Assembly (NCBI GenBank): GCA_031394735.1
Contig: JANMXI010000050.1
Span: 1-64,000 of the forward strand
Direction: 5' to 3'
DNA length: 64,000 nt
Source: TMP-86 sp031394735
GTDB taxonomy: Bacteria > Pseudomonadota > Gammaproteobacteria > Steroidobacterales > Steroidobacteraceae
Within the stretch, counting starts at the first letter, position 1. The number at the start of each line of letters is the position of its first letter. The notes under the pieces were generated by a model, which was not told the origin of the DNA, did no database searches, and saw nothing but the letters and a program-made list of their open reading frames with translations. Shown piece by piece: positions 9,188 through 17,727 of the stretch. Position numbers and translations under genes: made by a program.

Positions 9188-10126
9188 CTAGTGCGCCACC
9201 AGCATGGCCTTGGCAAACCCCGCATGTAGGCGGCCGACGCCGCGGGCCGTGTGCATGAACACGGTCAGCAACAGCACACCCGCGAGCACCCACACCGGCA
9301 GCAGCCAGGTGGTGCCGATCCAGGCGGGGGAGAGATCCCCGCTGGCAAAGTGGAAGTCGCCGTTACCCCAGAGCGAGTGCGGCAACAAGCCCAGACGTAT
9401 GCCCAATTCCGCCGCCGGCGCAAAGATGAATGACAGGCTGATCGCGAGCACCGCCACCGTGATCGTGAAGTAGGCGATGCCGATGGGCAGCATCAGCATG
9501 AAGTAGGCGAGCGTGGTCCAGGTCCGCACGTCCTTCAACATGCTGCCGACGCGGCTCCAGAAGCCGGCGGACGGGCCCGGATGGACCGGCCGGCGCGGCA
9601 TACGCTCACCCGTCACGGCCTCGAGCAGACGCCCTTCCGCCAGGGACAGCACGCGGCTCAAGCCGATGAAGGCGAGAAAGAACGGCACACCGATGATTAG
9701 AACGGCGAGCCCTGCCGACAGCGACAACCCGGTTACGGCGAATGTGAAATAGATGATGCCGGTGGCCAGCGTGAGCAGCATGAAGAACACGGACATGTAG
9801 GTGCGCGGATCCAGATAGACATCGAAGAACTTGCGCAGAGCGCCTTTTTCCGTGGCTGTAGCGCGGGTCGGTGTCTTGAGCGCGGCTCTCACCTTTACTT
9901 CGGTGTCGCGATACGCTGCCGCGACCTCTTCCGGATCACCATAGGTGGAGGCGATGAGTTCGAGCACATCGGACTCCGACTTGTCCGAATGCGCGGCCAC
10001 CTCGGCGCGCAGATATTCTTCCGCATCGTAGAGCGCGTCTTGAATGAGCGCGGAATCCTCGCCGGCCAATGCGGCCCGCAATTGCGACAGGTATTGGTCG
10101 ATGGAGCGGGGTGCGGAGGCGGTCAT
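9188..10126 (-). CDS. HAAS-domain membrane protein with sensor-like C-terminal region
   Basis: The 312-residue product starts with an amphipathic N-terminal domain (residues about 8-80; SIDQYLSQLRAAL, then ALYDAEEYLRAE and DPEEVAAAY), the pattern of HAAS/DUF1700 domains. The rest has two sets of paired membrane segments and one final one (ending LPVWVLAGVLLLTVFMH), similar to the putative sensor domain found with PadR regulators. Its ATG overlaps the padR stop (ATGA), so the two are co-translated. In other bacteria such pairs link a membrane protein to transcription; the signal is unknown. This operon is divergent from glmS. Confidence 0.75.
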   Translation of the reverse strand: MTASAPRSIDQYLSQLRAALAGEDSALIQDALYDAEEYLRAEVAAHSDKSESDVLELIASTYGDPEEVAAAYRDTEVKVRAALKTPTRATATEKGALRKFFDVYLDPRTYMSVFFMLLTLATGIIYFTFAVTGLSLSAGLAVLIIGVPFFLAFIGLSRVLSLAEGRLLEAVTGERMPRRPVHPGPSAGFWSRVGSMLKDVRTWTTLAYFMLMLPIGIAYFTITVAVLAISLSFIFAPAAELGIRLGLLPHSLWGNGDFHFASGDLSPAWIGTTWLLPVWVLAGVLLLTVFMHTARGVGRLHAGFAKAMLVAH

Positions 10127-10485
10127 GATGAAACTCCCGTTTCAATGAAGCGGTCGACGAAGTCGCGGGTGTCACGCCAGATGGCGCGCCATTCCGCAAG
10201 CTGGGCTCGACCTTGATCGGTGATTTTGTAGTAGCGCCGCGGCGGTCCCGAATAGGAGGGCACGATGCGACTGGTGAGGAGATCCGAGGCGCTGAGGGCG
10301 CGAAGGACCGGGTAAATGGTGCCTTCCTTGAAAATGGACTGCCCGTCGTTGGCGCGCTGAAGTCGCTTGGCGATTTCGTAACCGTAGAGATCTTCGGTCG
10401 ACTGATCGAGGACCGCCAGCAACACCAGCCCAACCAGGCCTCCGTTGAGGTCTTTTTGAAACTTTTTGGCGGTACTATCGTCCAT
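10123..10485 (-). CDS. PadR-family transcriptional regulator
   Basis: The 120-residue product is a winged-helix PadR repressor: YGYEIAKRL is the recognition region, GTIYPVLRAL the conserved turn, and GPPRRYYKITDQG the wing, all at their usual places. It is the first gene of a two-gene operon with the HAAS membrane protein, overlapping it by 4 bp. An A+T-rich palindrome with flanking direct repeats lies just upstream of its start (10490-10514) and is a likely self-operator. The effector is unknown. Confidence 0.92.
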   Translation of the reverse strand: MDDSTAKKFQKDLNGGLVGLVLLAVLDQSTEDLYGYEIAKRLQRANDGQSIFKEGTIYPVLRALSASDLLTSRIVPSYSGPPRRYYKITDQGRAQLAEWRAIWRDTRDFVDRFIETGVSS

Positions 10486-10489
10486 GGGC

Positions 10490-10514
10490 TAATACTATAT
10501 AGTTACTAATACTA
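10490..10514. promoter_or_regulatory. Putative PadR operator
   Basis: The perfect palindrome ACTATATAGT (10494-10503) overlaps one of two direct copies of TAATACTA (10490-10497 and 10507-10514), centred 17 bp apart. It is 5-30 bp upstream of the padR start, so binding would block its own transcription. PadR regulators often bind ATAC/ATGT-like palindromes near their own promoters. Binding is inferred. Confidence 0.5.
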
Positions 10515-10677
10515 GCTGTCAAACAATATAGATGAGTCAGTGTTAGGGGTGATGCGGCAGCGCGTGGAAGCGCGATGCAATGCTGATTTTCGACGGTAAC
10601 TTAACGATTTTCGATGCGGGTCGGGCAAACTAGGCGGCCTGTTTAAAAGCCCTGATCAAAGGGAAGTTGGACCAGAC

Positions 10678-12513
10678 ATGTGCGGGATCGTGGGAGCCAT
10701 TGCCGAGCGTAACGTCGTACCCATTCTGCTCGAGGGGCTGCGTCGGCTGGAGTATCGCGGTTACGATTCGGCCGGCCTCGCGGTACTGGGCGCCGATCAG
10801 CACTTTTCACGTCTGCGCACCGTCGGCAAGGTGAAGAACCTGACCGAAGCCGTCGCGCAGCACGACACGCACGGACGGATCGGCATTGCGCACACCCGTT
10901 GGGCAACCCATGGCGTACCCAGTGAACGCAACGCGCATCCGCAGATGTCGAGCAATGGCATCGCCATCGTCCACAACGGCATCATCGAAAATCACGAAGC
11001 CCTGCGCGCTGACCTTGCGGCCAAAGGCTACGTGTTCACCTCTGAGACCGACACCGAGGTCATCGCGCACCGCATTCACCTGCACGCAAAGTCCAGCCCC
11101 GACCTGTTCGAGGCGGTGCGCAAAACCGTCGCTGAGCTTACCGGCGCGTACGCGCTGGCGGTGATGGCGGAAGCCGACGCCGATTGCATCGTGCTGGCGC
11201 GCGTCGGCTGTCCCGTGGTCATCGGCCTGGGCATCGACGAAAATTTCGTTGCCTCAGACGTTTCAGCGCTGCTGCCCGTCACCCGCCGCTTCATGTTCTT
11301 GAACGAAGGCGATGTGGCTGAAATCCGCCGCAAGCGGATTCGCATCGTCGACGCTGACGGCAACCCGGCGCAACGCGCGGTACGCGAAAGCGAGCTATCC
11401 GCCGAGGCCGCCGAACGCGGTGAATACCGGCATTTCATGCTCAAGGAAATCCACGAGCAGCCGCGCGCCATCGCGCAGACCTTGGAAGAGCGCATCGCCA
11501 ACGGCAAGCTGTTGGATGCGGCCTTCGGCCCGTCGGCGCAGAGCGTGTTCGCCAAAACGAAAGCCGTGCACATCGTGGCCTGCGGCACCAGTTATCACGC
11601 CGGCCTCGTCGCCACGTATTTCATCGAACAGATCTGCGGCATTCCCGCGCGCATCGAGATCGCCAGCGAATACCGTTATCGAAATCCGATCGTAACGCCC
11701 AACACGCTGTTCGTGACCATCTCGCAGTCCGGCGAGACTGCCGATACCCTGGCAGCCTTGCGCATGGCCAAGGAGCGCGGCTATCTGTCCACGCTGGCGA
11801 TTTGCAATGTGCCGGAAAGCTCCATGGTGCGCGACTCGGATCTGGTGCTGCTGACGCGGGCAGGACCTGAGATTGGCGTGGCATCCACCAAGGCGTTCAC
11901 TACGCAGCTGACGGCGCTGGGCATGCTGGTGGTGGCGCTCGCCAAGCACAACGGCACCGATGAGGAGCGCGAGCACGGTCTCGTTACGCGGCTGCTGGAA
12001 TTGCCGGGCCTGGTCGAAAAAACCTTGGCGCTGGACCCCATCATCCGCGATCTGGCCGAACGCTTCGTGGACAAACATCACGCGCTGTTCCTGGGCCGCG
12101 GTGCGCTGTACTCGATTGCGCTGGAAGGCGCGCTCAAGCTCAAGGAAATTTCCTACATCCACGCCGAAGGCTATGCGGCCGGCGAACTCAAGCACGGACC
12201 GCTCGCGCTGGTGGATGAAGACATGCCGGTGGTCACCGTCGCACCCAACAACGACCTGCTGGAAAAGCTCAAGTCCAATCTGCAGGAAGTGCGCGCACGT
12301 GGCGGTGAGCTGATTGTGTTTGCAGACCCGGATGCCGGCATGGAAAGCGGCGATGGCGTGACCGTCATCAAGATGCCGGCAAAGGTCAGCTACTTCCAGG
12401 CGCCGGTGATCTACACCATCCCGCTGCAATTGCTCGCTTATCACGTCGCCGTGCTCAAGGGCACCGATGTGGACCAGCCGCGCAATCTTGCCAAAAGCGT
12501 GACAGTAGAATAG
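10678..12513 (+). CDS. glmS: Glutamine-fructose-6-phosphate aminotransferase
   Basis: GlmS makes glucosamine-6-phosphate from fructose-6-phosphate and glutamine, the first step toward UDP-GlcNAc. The 611-residue product begins MCGIVGAIAERN, with Cys2 as the glutaminase nucleophile, and has the LRRLEYRGYDSAG and HTRWATHG blocks. Two SIS domains follow (TISQSGETADT near residue 350, and EGALKLKEISYIHAEGY). It ends DQPRNLAKSVTVE, the conserved tail that forms the Tn7 target in many bacteria. The next gene starts only 21 bp downstream and no Tn7-like element is present. It works with GlmU, separated here by the accessory block. No glmS ribozyme was seen upstream. Confidence 0.98.
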   Translation: MCGIVGAIAERNVVPILLEGLRRLEYRGYDSAGLAVLGADQHFSRLRTVGKVKNLTEAVAQHDTHGRIGIAHTRWATHGVPSERNAHPQMSSNGIAIVHNGIIENHEALRADLAAKGYVFTSETDTEVIAHRIHLHAKSSPDLFEAVRKTVAELTGAYALAVMAEADADCIVLARVGCPVVIGLGIDENFVASDVSALLPVTRRFMFLNEGDVAEIRRKRIRIVDADGNPAQRAVRESELSAEAAERGEYRHFMLKEIHEQPRAIAQTLEERIANGKLLDAAFGPSAQSVFAKTKAVHIVACGTSYHAGLVATYFIEQICGIPARIEIASEYRYRNPIVTPNTLFVTISQSGETADTLAALRMAKERGYLSTLAICNVPESSMVRDSDLVLLTRAGPEIGVASTKAFTTQLTALGMLVVALAKHNGTDEEREHGLVTRLLELPGLVEKTLALDPIIRDLAERFVDKHHALFLGRGALYSIALEGALKLKEISYIHAEGYAAGELKHGPLALVDEDMPVVTVAPNNDLLEKLKSNLQEVRARGGELIVFADPDAGMESGDGVTVIKMPAKVSYFQAPVIYTIPLQLLAYHVAVLKGTDVDQPRNLAKSVTVE

Positions 12514-12533
12514 CGGCGCGACGACGACGGCTC
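12480..12533 (+). other. Region equivalent to attTn7 (empty)
   Basis: The last codons of glmS, encoding NLAKSVTVE, are the sequence that TnsD recognises in attTn7, and insertion normally occurs about 25 bp past the stop. Here the methyltransferase ATG at 12534 follows directly, so the site is unoccupied and an insertion would land inside that gene's 5' end. Target status is by analogy. Confidence 0.4.
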
Positions 12534-13136
12534 ATGCCGACCTCAAAGCTGCCCGCCGCCAAACGTTTCGACCGCGACTACTTCCAACGCTACTACTATT
12601 CGCGCGTCACGCGCGTAACTTCCGCGCGCGAGATGCAGGTGCGCGCCGATCTCATCGGCGCGGTGCTCGCGCATGCGCAACTCCCCCTTCGCAGCGTGCT
12701 CGATGCCGGCTGCGGCATCGGCTTGATGAAGGCTGCATTCAAGGTGGCTGTGCCAAAGGCGCGCTACACCGGCCTCGAGGCCAGCGAATATCTGTGCCGG
12801 CGCTACCGCTGGGTGCAGGGGAGCCTGGATACCTATCAGCCGGCGCAGCCCTTTGATCTCGTGGTGTGTTACGACGTTCTGCAATACCTGGACGATGCGC
12901 AGGCAGCGCGTGCGTTGACCAATTTCGGCAAGCTGTCGCAGGTCGCCCTGTATTTCTCCGCGCTCACGCGCGCCGACTGGCGCAACAATTGCGACCGCTC
13001 GCTCACCGATGACAACGTGCATCTGCGCAGCGGCGACTGGTACCGGCGCCGGCTGCAGCGGCAGTTCCGCTATCTGGCCTGCGGCGTGTGGGTACGCAAA
13101 TCCGTCGGCGTGATCCGCTGGGAATTGGAGAGCTAA
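12534..13136 (+). CDS. SAM-dependent methyltransferase, class I
   Basis: The 200-residue product has the class I methyltransferase fold. Motif I is VLDAGCGIGLMKAAF (residues about 55-69), with an acidic strand end in YTGLEASEYLCRR and motif IV in FDLVVCYDVLQYLDD. The substrate is not evident. It starts 21 bp after glmS in the same direction and may be co-transcribed. Its 3' end converges on dacB with only 7 bp between the stop codons. Confidence 0.85.
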   Translation: MPTSKLPAAKRFDRDYFQRYYYSRVTRVTSAREMQVRADLIGAVLAHAQLPLRSVLDAGCGIGLMKAAFKVAVPKARYTGLEASEYLCRRYRWVQGSLDTYQPAQPFDLVVCYDVLQYLDDAQAARALTNFGKLSQVALYFSALTRADWRNNCDRSLTDDNVHLRSGDWYRRRLQRQFRYLACGVWVRKSVGVIRWELES

Positions 13137-13143
13137 AGCAGGA

Positions 13144-14580
13144 CTAGAGATTTTCCAGTATCCAATCCACCAGTGCCTCGTGCACCGGTTCGCCGGCGCC
13201 GAAATCCGCGCGCTGATGATTCACCAAGCTCACCACGACATAGGTCTTGCCGCTGTTGGCCGTGACGTAGCCGGCCACGCCACTGACACCGTTCAAATGT
13301 CCGGTTTTCAATCGCACCGCGCCGGCCGGGGCTTCACGAAGTCGCGTACGCAGCGTGCCGTCGATGCCGGCCAGCGGCAACGAACTCAAGAATTCCGGTG
13401 CATAGCGGCTGTGATACGCCGAATTCAGGACAGTCGCCATTTCCGTCACCGTCACGCGCGTGGTCCGTGACAGACCCGAGCCATTGTCGATGTCCACGTC
13501 TTGCAGCGAGATGCCGCGCGCGAGACTCCAGTCGGCAATGACCTGCGCGCCTTTCTTCTGGGTGGCCGGCGCGCCGAATTTCTCCATTCCCAACGTCAGC
13601 AACAGATGGCGCGCCATGAGATTGCTGCTGAATTTGTTGGTGAGTCGCACGATCTCGCTCAAAGACAGCGAGTCGAAACTCAAGAAAGGCCGCGCGTCCC
13701 CTGGGGTTTGACCGAGTTCGAGCTTGCCGTCGAATTCGCCGCCCAATTCACGCCACATCGTCACGAACGTGCCGAATGCATAGTCAGCAGGGTTCATCAG
13801 GACGCGGCTGAAGCTGCGCGGTGCGCAGCTTTGCGACAACGCCCCGGTGAACGTGAGGTGATTGCCGAGCTGGGAATCCACATCGAAGTCGACGCGCCGG
13901 GAAGGACCATTGCAACGCGCGGATGAAAACCGCACGCGGTTGTCGATGATCAAATTGGCCGGCGCGGGATCCGCCTGGATGTCGACCTTGTGGGTGGCCC
14001 CATTGGCCACCAGCCTGAATTCAATGCTCTGAAAGTTCACCATCATCGCGTACGGCAACACGTTGTAGTTGCGGTGCGGGCGACCGTCGAAGGCACCCGG
14101 GTCGTCGCTTTCCACGGCGAACTGCGTATCGTCAATGAGGATGTTGCCGTGAATGACACGCAAGCCCTTGCTGAGCAGCGCCCGCGCGAAGCTCCACCAG
14201 CGCTCGAGGGTCATGTAGGGGTCGCCGCCACCCTGCAACACCAGATCGCCTTGCAACGTGCCGTTGTCCAGATCGCCGCGCGTGAGTGCACGCGTGTGCC
14301 AGGTATAGGCAGGTCCCAGGATGTCAAGACTGGCAAATGTGGTCAGCGTCTTGACGGTCGAGGCGGGACTGCGCGGCACGCCGCCGTTCAGGGTCGCCAC
14401 TGTACGCCCGGTGTCCGGATCCATTACGATCAGACTGACGGACGCTGCCGGCAGGCGTTGCGCCGCGATCGTCTGCATCACGCTGGGCGGCACGGCGGTA
14501 CTGCTCTGTGCTTCAACGGGGGTGGCAACGACACACAGCGCGATGCCCGCTGCCAACCGGCGCACTATGCTTCCGCTCAT
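13144..14580 (-). CDS. dacB: D-alanyl-D-alanine carboxypeptidase/endopeptidase, PBP4 type
   Basis: This periplasmic serine peptidase trims or cleaves peptidoglycan cross-bridges. The 478-residue product has a signal peptide (MSGSIVRRLAAGIALCVV, cleaved near VEA-QS). All three active-site motifs of peptidase family S13 are present: SxxK in SPASTVKTL, SxN in FSSNLMA, and KTG in RLKTGHLNG. The ATG at 14580 is preferred although the frame stays open to about 15177, because it gives the signal peptide and overlaps the nhaA stop (ATGA). It is the last gene of the MATE-nhaA-dacB run and converges on the methyltransferase gene. Confidence 0.93.
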   Translation of the reverse strand: MSGSIVRRLAAGIALCVVATPVEAQSSTAVPPSVMQTIAAQRLPAASVSLIVMDPDTGRTVATLNGGVPRSPASTVKTLTTFASLDILGPAYTWHTRALTRGDLDNGTLQGDLVLQGGGDPYMTLERWWSFARALLSKGLRVIHGNILIDDTQFAVESDDPGAFDGRPHRNYNVLPYAMMVNFQSIEFRLVANGATHKVDIQADPAPANLIIDNRVRFSSARCNGPSRRVDFDVDSQLGNHLTFTGALSQSCAPRSFSRVLMNPADYAFGTFVTMWRELGGEFDGKLELGQTPGDARPFLSFDSLSLSEIVRLTNKFSSNLMARHLLLTLGMEKFGAPATQKKGAQVIADWSLARGISLQDVDIDNGSGLSRTTRVTVTEMATVLNSAYHSRYAPEFLSSLPLAGIDGTLRTRLREAPAGAVRLKTGHLNGVSGVAGYVTANSGKTYVVVSLVNHQRADFGAGEPVHEALVDWILENL

Positions 14581-15725
14581 GGCAGGGACTTGCGCGCGGT
14601 CAGCAGAATGGTCGCGCCGGCGATGGCCGCCACCACCGAGCCACTCATCACACCGAGTTTGACGAGGTTGGCGTGAGTGCTGCCTTCGCCGAAGGCGAGC
14701 ATGCCGATGAACAGGCTCATGGTGAAACCGATGCCGCACAGGCAGGCCACGCCGAACACATGCACCTGCCGCGCTCCGGCCGGCATTTCCGCCCAGCCCA
14801 ACCGCACCACGGCCCAGCAAGTGCCGAAGATTCCAATCGCCTTTCCCAGCACCAATCCGAGCGCGATCCCGAGTGTGATCGGGTGCGCAGCCGACTGCAG
14901 CGACATGCCTGCAAAAGACAACCCGGCGTTTGAAAACGCGAAGATGGGCAGAATGCCGAAATTCACCCAGGGCTTCAGGCCATGCTCCAGCGTATCGAAC
15001 GCGTTGTTGCCGGCAGCATCGCGGGTCAACGGAAACGCCAGCGCGGTGGCGACGCCGGCAAGCGTCGGGTGGACGCCGGATTTCAGCACGCAATACCACA
15101 GCACTGCGCCGACCAGCAGATAGGGCGCCATCCGGGTGACACCGCCGAGGTTCAATGCCGTCAGTACCGCGATACACCCGGCAGCGGCCGCCAGCATCGG
15201 CAGCGACAACGTGTCGGTGTAAAAAAACGCGATGATCAAGATTGCGCCCAGGTCATCGATGATGGCCACGGCCGTCAGGAACACTTTCAAGGACGAAGGC
15301 ACGCGCGAGCCCAGCAGCGACAGCACGCCCAATGCAAAGGCGATGTCGGTGGCGGAGGGTATCGCCCAGCCGCGCAAGCCAACCGGATCGTGCGCATTGA
15401 TGCCGGCGTAGATGAGCGCGGGTACCAGCATGCCGCCGACCGCGGCCAGCAGCGGCAACGCCAACCGGCGCGCGGTTGATAATTGTCCAACGCGGATTTC
15501 GCGTTTGATCTCCAGCCCGACCAGGAAGAAGAACACCGCCATCAGCGCATCGTTCACCCACAGCAACAGAGCCTTGCGCAGGTGCAAGCTCTCGAACCCC
15601 AGCGGCCATTGCAGCAGGGACTGATACGAGGATTGCAGCGGTGAATTGGCCACGCTCAGCGCGAGGATCGCCGCCGCCGTCAAGATGACGCCCGGCGCCC
15701 ATTCCCGCGAGAAGAACTTCTGCAT
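14577..15725 (-). CDS. nhaA: Na+/H+ antiporter NhaA
   Basis: NhaA exports Na+ in exchange for H+ across the inner membrane for pH and salt homeostasis. The 382-residue product has about twelve membrane segments and the functional pair of aspartates in AVAIIDDLGAILIIA (around residues 155-170). The N terminus SREWAPGVILTAAAILALS and ATDIAFALGVL are also typical. The ATG at 15725 is 16 bp downstream of the MATE stop, and its TGA overlaps the dacB ATG, so the three genes probably form one transcript. Confidence 0.96.
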   Translation of the reverse strand: MQKFFSREWAPGVILTAAAILALSVANSPLQSSYQSLLQWPLGFESLHLRKALLLWVNDALMAVFFFLVGLEIKREIRVGQLSTARRLALPLLAAVGGMLVPALIYAGINAHDPVGLRGWAIPSATDIAFALGVLSLLGSRVPSSLKVFLTAVAIIDDLGAILIIAFFYTDTLSLPMLAAAAGCIAVLTALNLGGVTRMAPYLLVGAVLWYCVLKSGVHPTLAGVATALAFPLTRDAAGNNAFDTLEHGLKPWVNFGILPIFAFSNAGLSFAGMSLQSAAHPITLGIALGLVLGKAIGIFGTCWAVVRLGWAEMPAGARQVHVFGVACLCGIGFTMSLFIGMLAFGEGSTHANLVKLGVMSGSVVAAIAGATILLTARKSLP

Positions 15726-15741
15726 TGCGTGCGTCGAGCCT

Positions 15742-17172
15742 TTAGTGAGTGAACTTCAAATCGATGCGGCGCCAGGCGCCGGATTTCCAGCGCAGCTTCA
15801 GCATGATACCCAACAGCATGATGTAGGCGACGGCGGCACTCCAGCCGCCGACCGCGCCGTATCCGAATCCGGGCAGCCAACTCACCCACCCTTGCCCTGC
15901 CGGAAAGGATAACGAGTGCGCCAGCGGTACGAAGAACAGCCACGACAAGGCAATGACCATGAACGCCGGCACCAGCGCATCGCCGGCGCCGCGCAGACAC
16001 GCGCCGCTGCTGATGTTCAGGCCATCGAAGAGTTGATAGCCGGCTGCGATCCACATCAACAATTCCGCCCGCTTCACCACCTGCAGTGACAACGGATCGT
16101 TGCTGGATTGGAACCAGGGCAAAATCCATGGACCGAGCGCCGCGAGAGCGACACCGCACAATCCCATGTAGACCACGACCAGCAGGATGATGCCGTTGCC
16201 GACCTTGCCGGCCCAATCGCGGTTGCCTGCACCGATCGCCTGACCGACCAGCGTGGTGCCGGCCATTGCGATCCCGAACGCAGGCATGTAGGCGAAAGAG
16301 GTCATCACCATGACGAGCTGCGTGGCCGCACCGTCGACCGTGCCCAGCCGTACCTGCATCAGCTGAAACAGCGCGAAGCCCAGAATGTCCGCGGCATACA
16401 GCATCCCCATGGGGAAGCCGAGTTTGAACTGGCCGAGCAAGGCGTTGCCGCGCAGGCGCGCGGTAAGATGCGAGCGATAACGGGCGCGGATGTCGGCGCC
16501 CAGAAAAATCATCAGCGCCAGCCCAAGTCCGAAGGCCTGAGCCACGCCGGTCGCCCAGGCCGAGCCTGCAATGCCCATTCCCCATTTGAAAATGAAGAGC
16601 TCGTTCAGAAGGGCGTTGATCACCGCCACGCTTACCGACAACGTCAATGTCACGCGCGGACGGCTGATGCCGTTGAAGAAGCCGAGCAGTCCCCACAAGG
16701 CCACACCCAATGGGGCGCCCAACATACGCGGCACCCAATACGCGAGCGAGAGTGGCAGCGATTCGGCCGGAATGCCGAACGGCGAAAATAACCAACTGCC
16801 GGCGAGCCCCATGACGACGAACAGAGGAACGGTGAACAGGGAGGCCCACAGCGATGTCCACGCCGCCTGCGAGGCACGCGCGTAACGGCGTGCGCCATAG
16901 GATTGCGCCACCAATGTTTGCACGGACAGGCCGACGCCGCCGAACAGCACCAAGAAGACCAGTACCGGCCAGTACACCGCACCCATCGCGGAGGTCGCCG
17001 CCGACGATATCCGTCCGATGAACCAGGTGTCGGTGGCGTTGAGCACCGCCTGCACCGCGCTGTTGAGCATGAACGGAAATGCCAGCGCCGCAACTGCGGC
17101 ATAATCCAATCGCGGCCGGCCGCTGGAACTCAGCGCTTGTCCGGGGAGCAGTGTGTGGGGGGTGGCTTGCAT
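15742..17172 (-). CDS. MATE-family multidrug/toxin exporter
   Basis: The 476-residue product is a MATE efflux protein with about twelve membrane helices. The family blocks ALAFPFMLNSAVQAVLNATD (residues about 27-46), GAVYWPVLVFLVLFGGVG and QAIGAGNRDWAGKVGN are clear. It likely uses a Na+ or H+ gradient to export cationic compounds; the substrate is unknown. The frame extends to 17436, but the ATG at 17172 gives a normal length and begins just ahead of the first helix. It is the first gene of a minus-strand run with nhaA and dacB. Confidence 0.9.
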   Translation of the reverse strand: MQATPHTLLPGQALSSSGRPRLDYAAVAALAFPFMLNSAVQAVLNATDTWFIGRISSAATSAMGAVYWPVLVFLVLFGGVGLSVQTLVAQSYGARRYARASQAAWTSLWASLFTVPLFVVMGLAGSWLFSPFGIPAESLPLSLAYWVPRMLGAPLGVALWGLLGFFNGISRPRVTLTLSVSVAVINALLNELFIFKWGMGIAGSAWATGVAQAFGLGLALMIFLGADIRARYRSHLTARLRGNALLGQFKLGFPMGMLYAADILGFALFQLMQVRLGTVDGAATQLVMVMTSFAYMPAFGIAMAGTTLVGQAIGAGNRDWAGKVGNGIILLVVVYMGLCGVALAALGPWILPWFQSSNDPLSLQVVKRAELLMWIAAGYQLFDGLNISSGACLRGAGDALVPAFMVIALSWLFFVPLAHSLSFPAGQGWVSWLPGFGYGAVGGWSAAVAYIMLLGIMLKLRWKSGAWRRIDLKFTH

Positions 17173-17278
17173 GTAGCCCGCCAGAATAGCCGAGCGATGA
17201 GGAAGAATGAACCGAAAAACCTGGGCGGGAGTGTTTAGTTGCGAGCGCAGCAGCGAGCGTAACTGGGTCATCACGAGC

Positions 17279-17596
17279 GTGCGAGAACCGATCGTTGAGA
17301 TCAGACTGCTCGGTGCGGATCTCGATGCGCGGGTCGTATCAGACGGCGTGCAGAGCGTGCGCATCGACTGGTTGAGCGAGGGTGCAACAGTGGACTTGAT
17401 CTCGGGGTCCGACGTTTTCCGAGTCCACGCCGCCACCGTACTCGTGCATGAGCCGCTCCCGGCTCTGTATCGTGCCTTGCCGCTGGCGGACTTCGATGCG
17501 CGGGCACGCCGCTTTTGGCAGCGGGTGTTTTGGCTCGCGCGCCTTCCCGGTGGCCGGACGTTGCTGCGCCTGCTGGCCCGCCGAGCACGCGCCTGA
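17279..17596 (+). CDS. Hypothetical protein, about 105 aa
   Basis: The product from GTG 17279 (MREPIVEIRLLGADLDARVV) has beta-strand-like segments in its first half and a basic C-terminal tail (LLRLLARRARA). I do not recognise a family. The frame is open back to an ATG at 17207, but the residues before 17279 look unlike protein, so the start is uncertain. It is divergent from the MATE gene and followed by a CRP-like palindrome at 17603. It could be a real small gene of this lineage or a chance frame. Confidence 0.4.
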   Translation: MREPIVEIRLLGADLDARVVSDGVQSVRIDWLSEGATVDLISGSDVFRVHAATVLVHEPLPALYRALPLADFDARARRFWQRVFWLARLPGGRTLLRLLARRARA

Positions 17597-17602
17597 GCAG
17601 AC

Positions 17603-17618
17603 TGTGATCTGGTTCACA
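17603..17618. promoter_or_regulatory. CRP/Clp-type palindrome upstream of the GGDEF/EAL gene
   Basis: TGTGATCTGGTTCACA matches the CRP consensus TGTGA-N6-TCACA in all ten half-site positions. It is 110 bp upstream of the ATG of the GGDEF/EAL protein (17728) and just after the 17596 stop. CRP-family regulators (CRP, Vfr, or Clp) are the expected binders; which one the organism has cannot be seen here. Confidence 0.65.
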
Positions 17619-17685
17619 CAGGCCTTCCGATTAGTCTTTTCTCGCAGTAATTTGCGACGCCGTTCAACGGCAGGGCAGCTGGATT

Positions 17686-17700
17686 GGCTCAAATTGAGCC
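17686..17700. promoter_or_regulatory. Inverted repeat upstream of the GGDEF/EAL gene
   Basis: GGCTCA (17686-17691) and TGAGCC (17695-17700) are perfect 6-bp arms around AAT, 28 bp upstream of the ATG at 17728. It could be an operator or a leader hairpin; nothing else identifies it. Confidence 0.35.
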
Positions 17701-17727
17701 ATCAAACATAAGCTCGCCTTTAGTCTT

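Noticed and set aside
10515..10677. Possible glmS ribozyme or riboswitch upstream of glmS
   Set aside because: None of the conserved glmS ribozyme segments is present; only a 9-bp direct repeat (GATTTTCGA at 10585 and 10606) was seen. That RNA is typical of Gram-positive bacteria.
14581..15177. Open frame upstream of dacB that would add about 200 residues
   Set aside because: It lies inside nhaA on the same strand in another frame, has a low-complexity Arg/Gly/His composition and would bury the signal peptide at 14580.
17173..17436. Extension of the MATE gene to 17436
   Set aside because: The added residues have no family match and overlap the opposite-strand gene; ATG 17172 gives the normal length.
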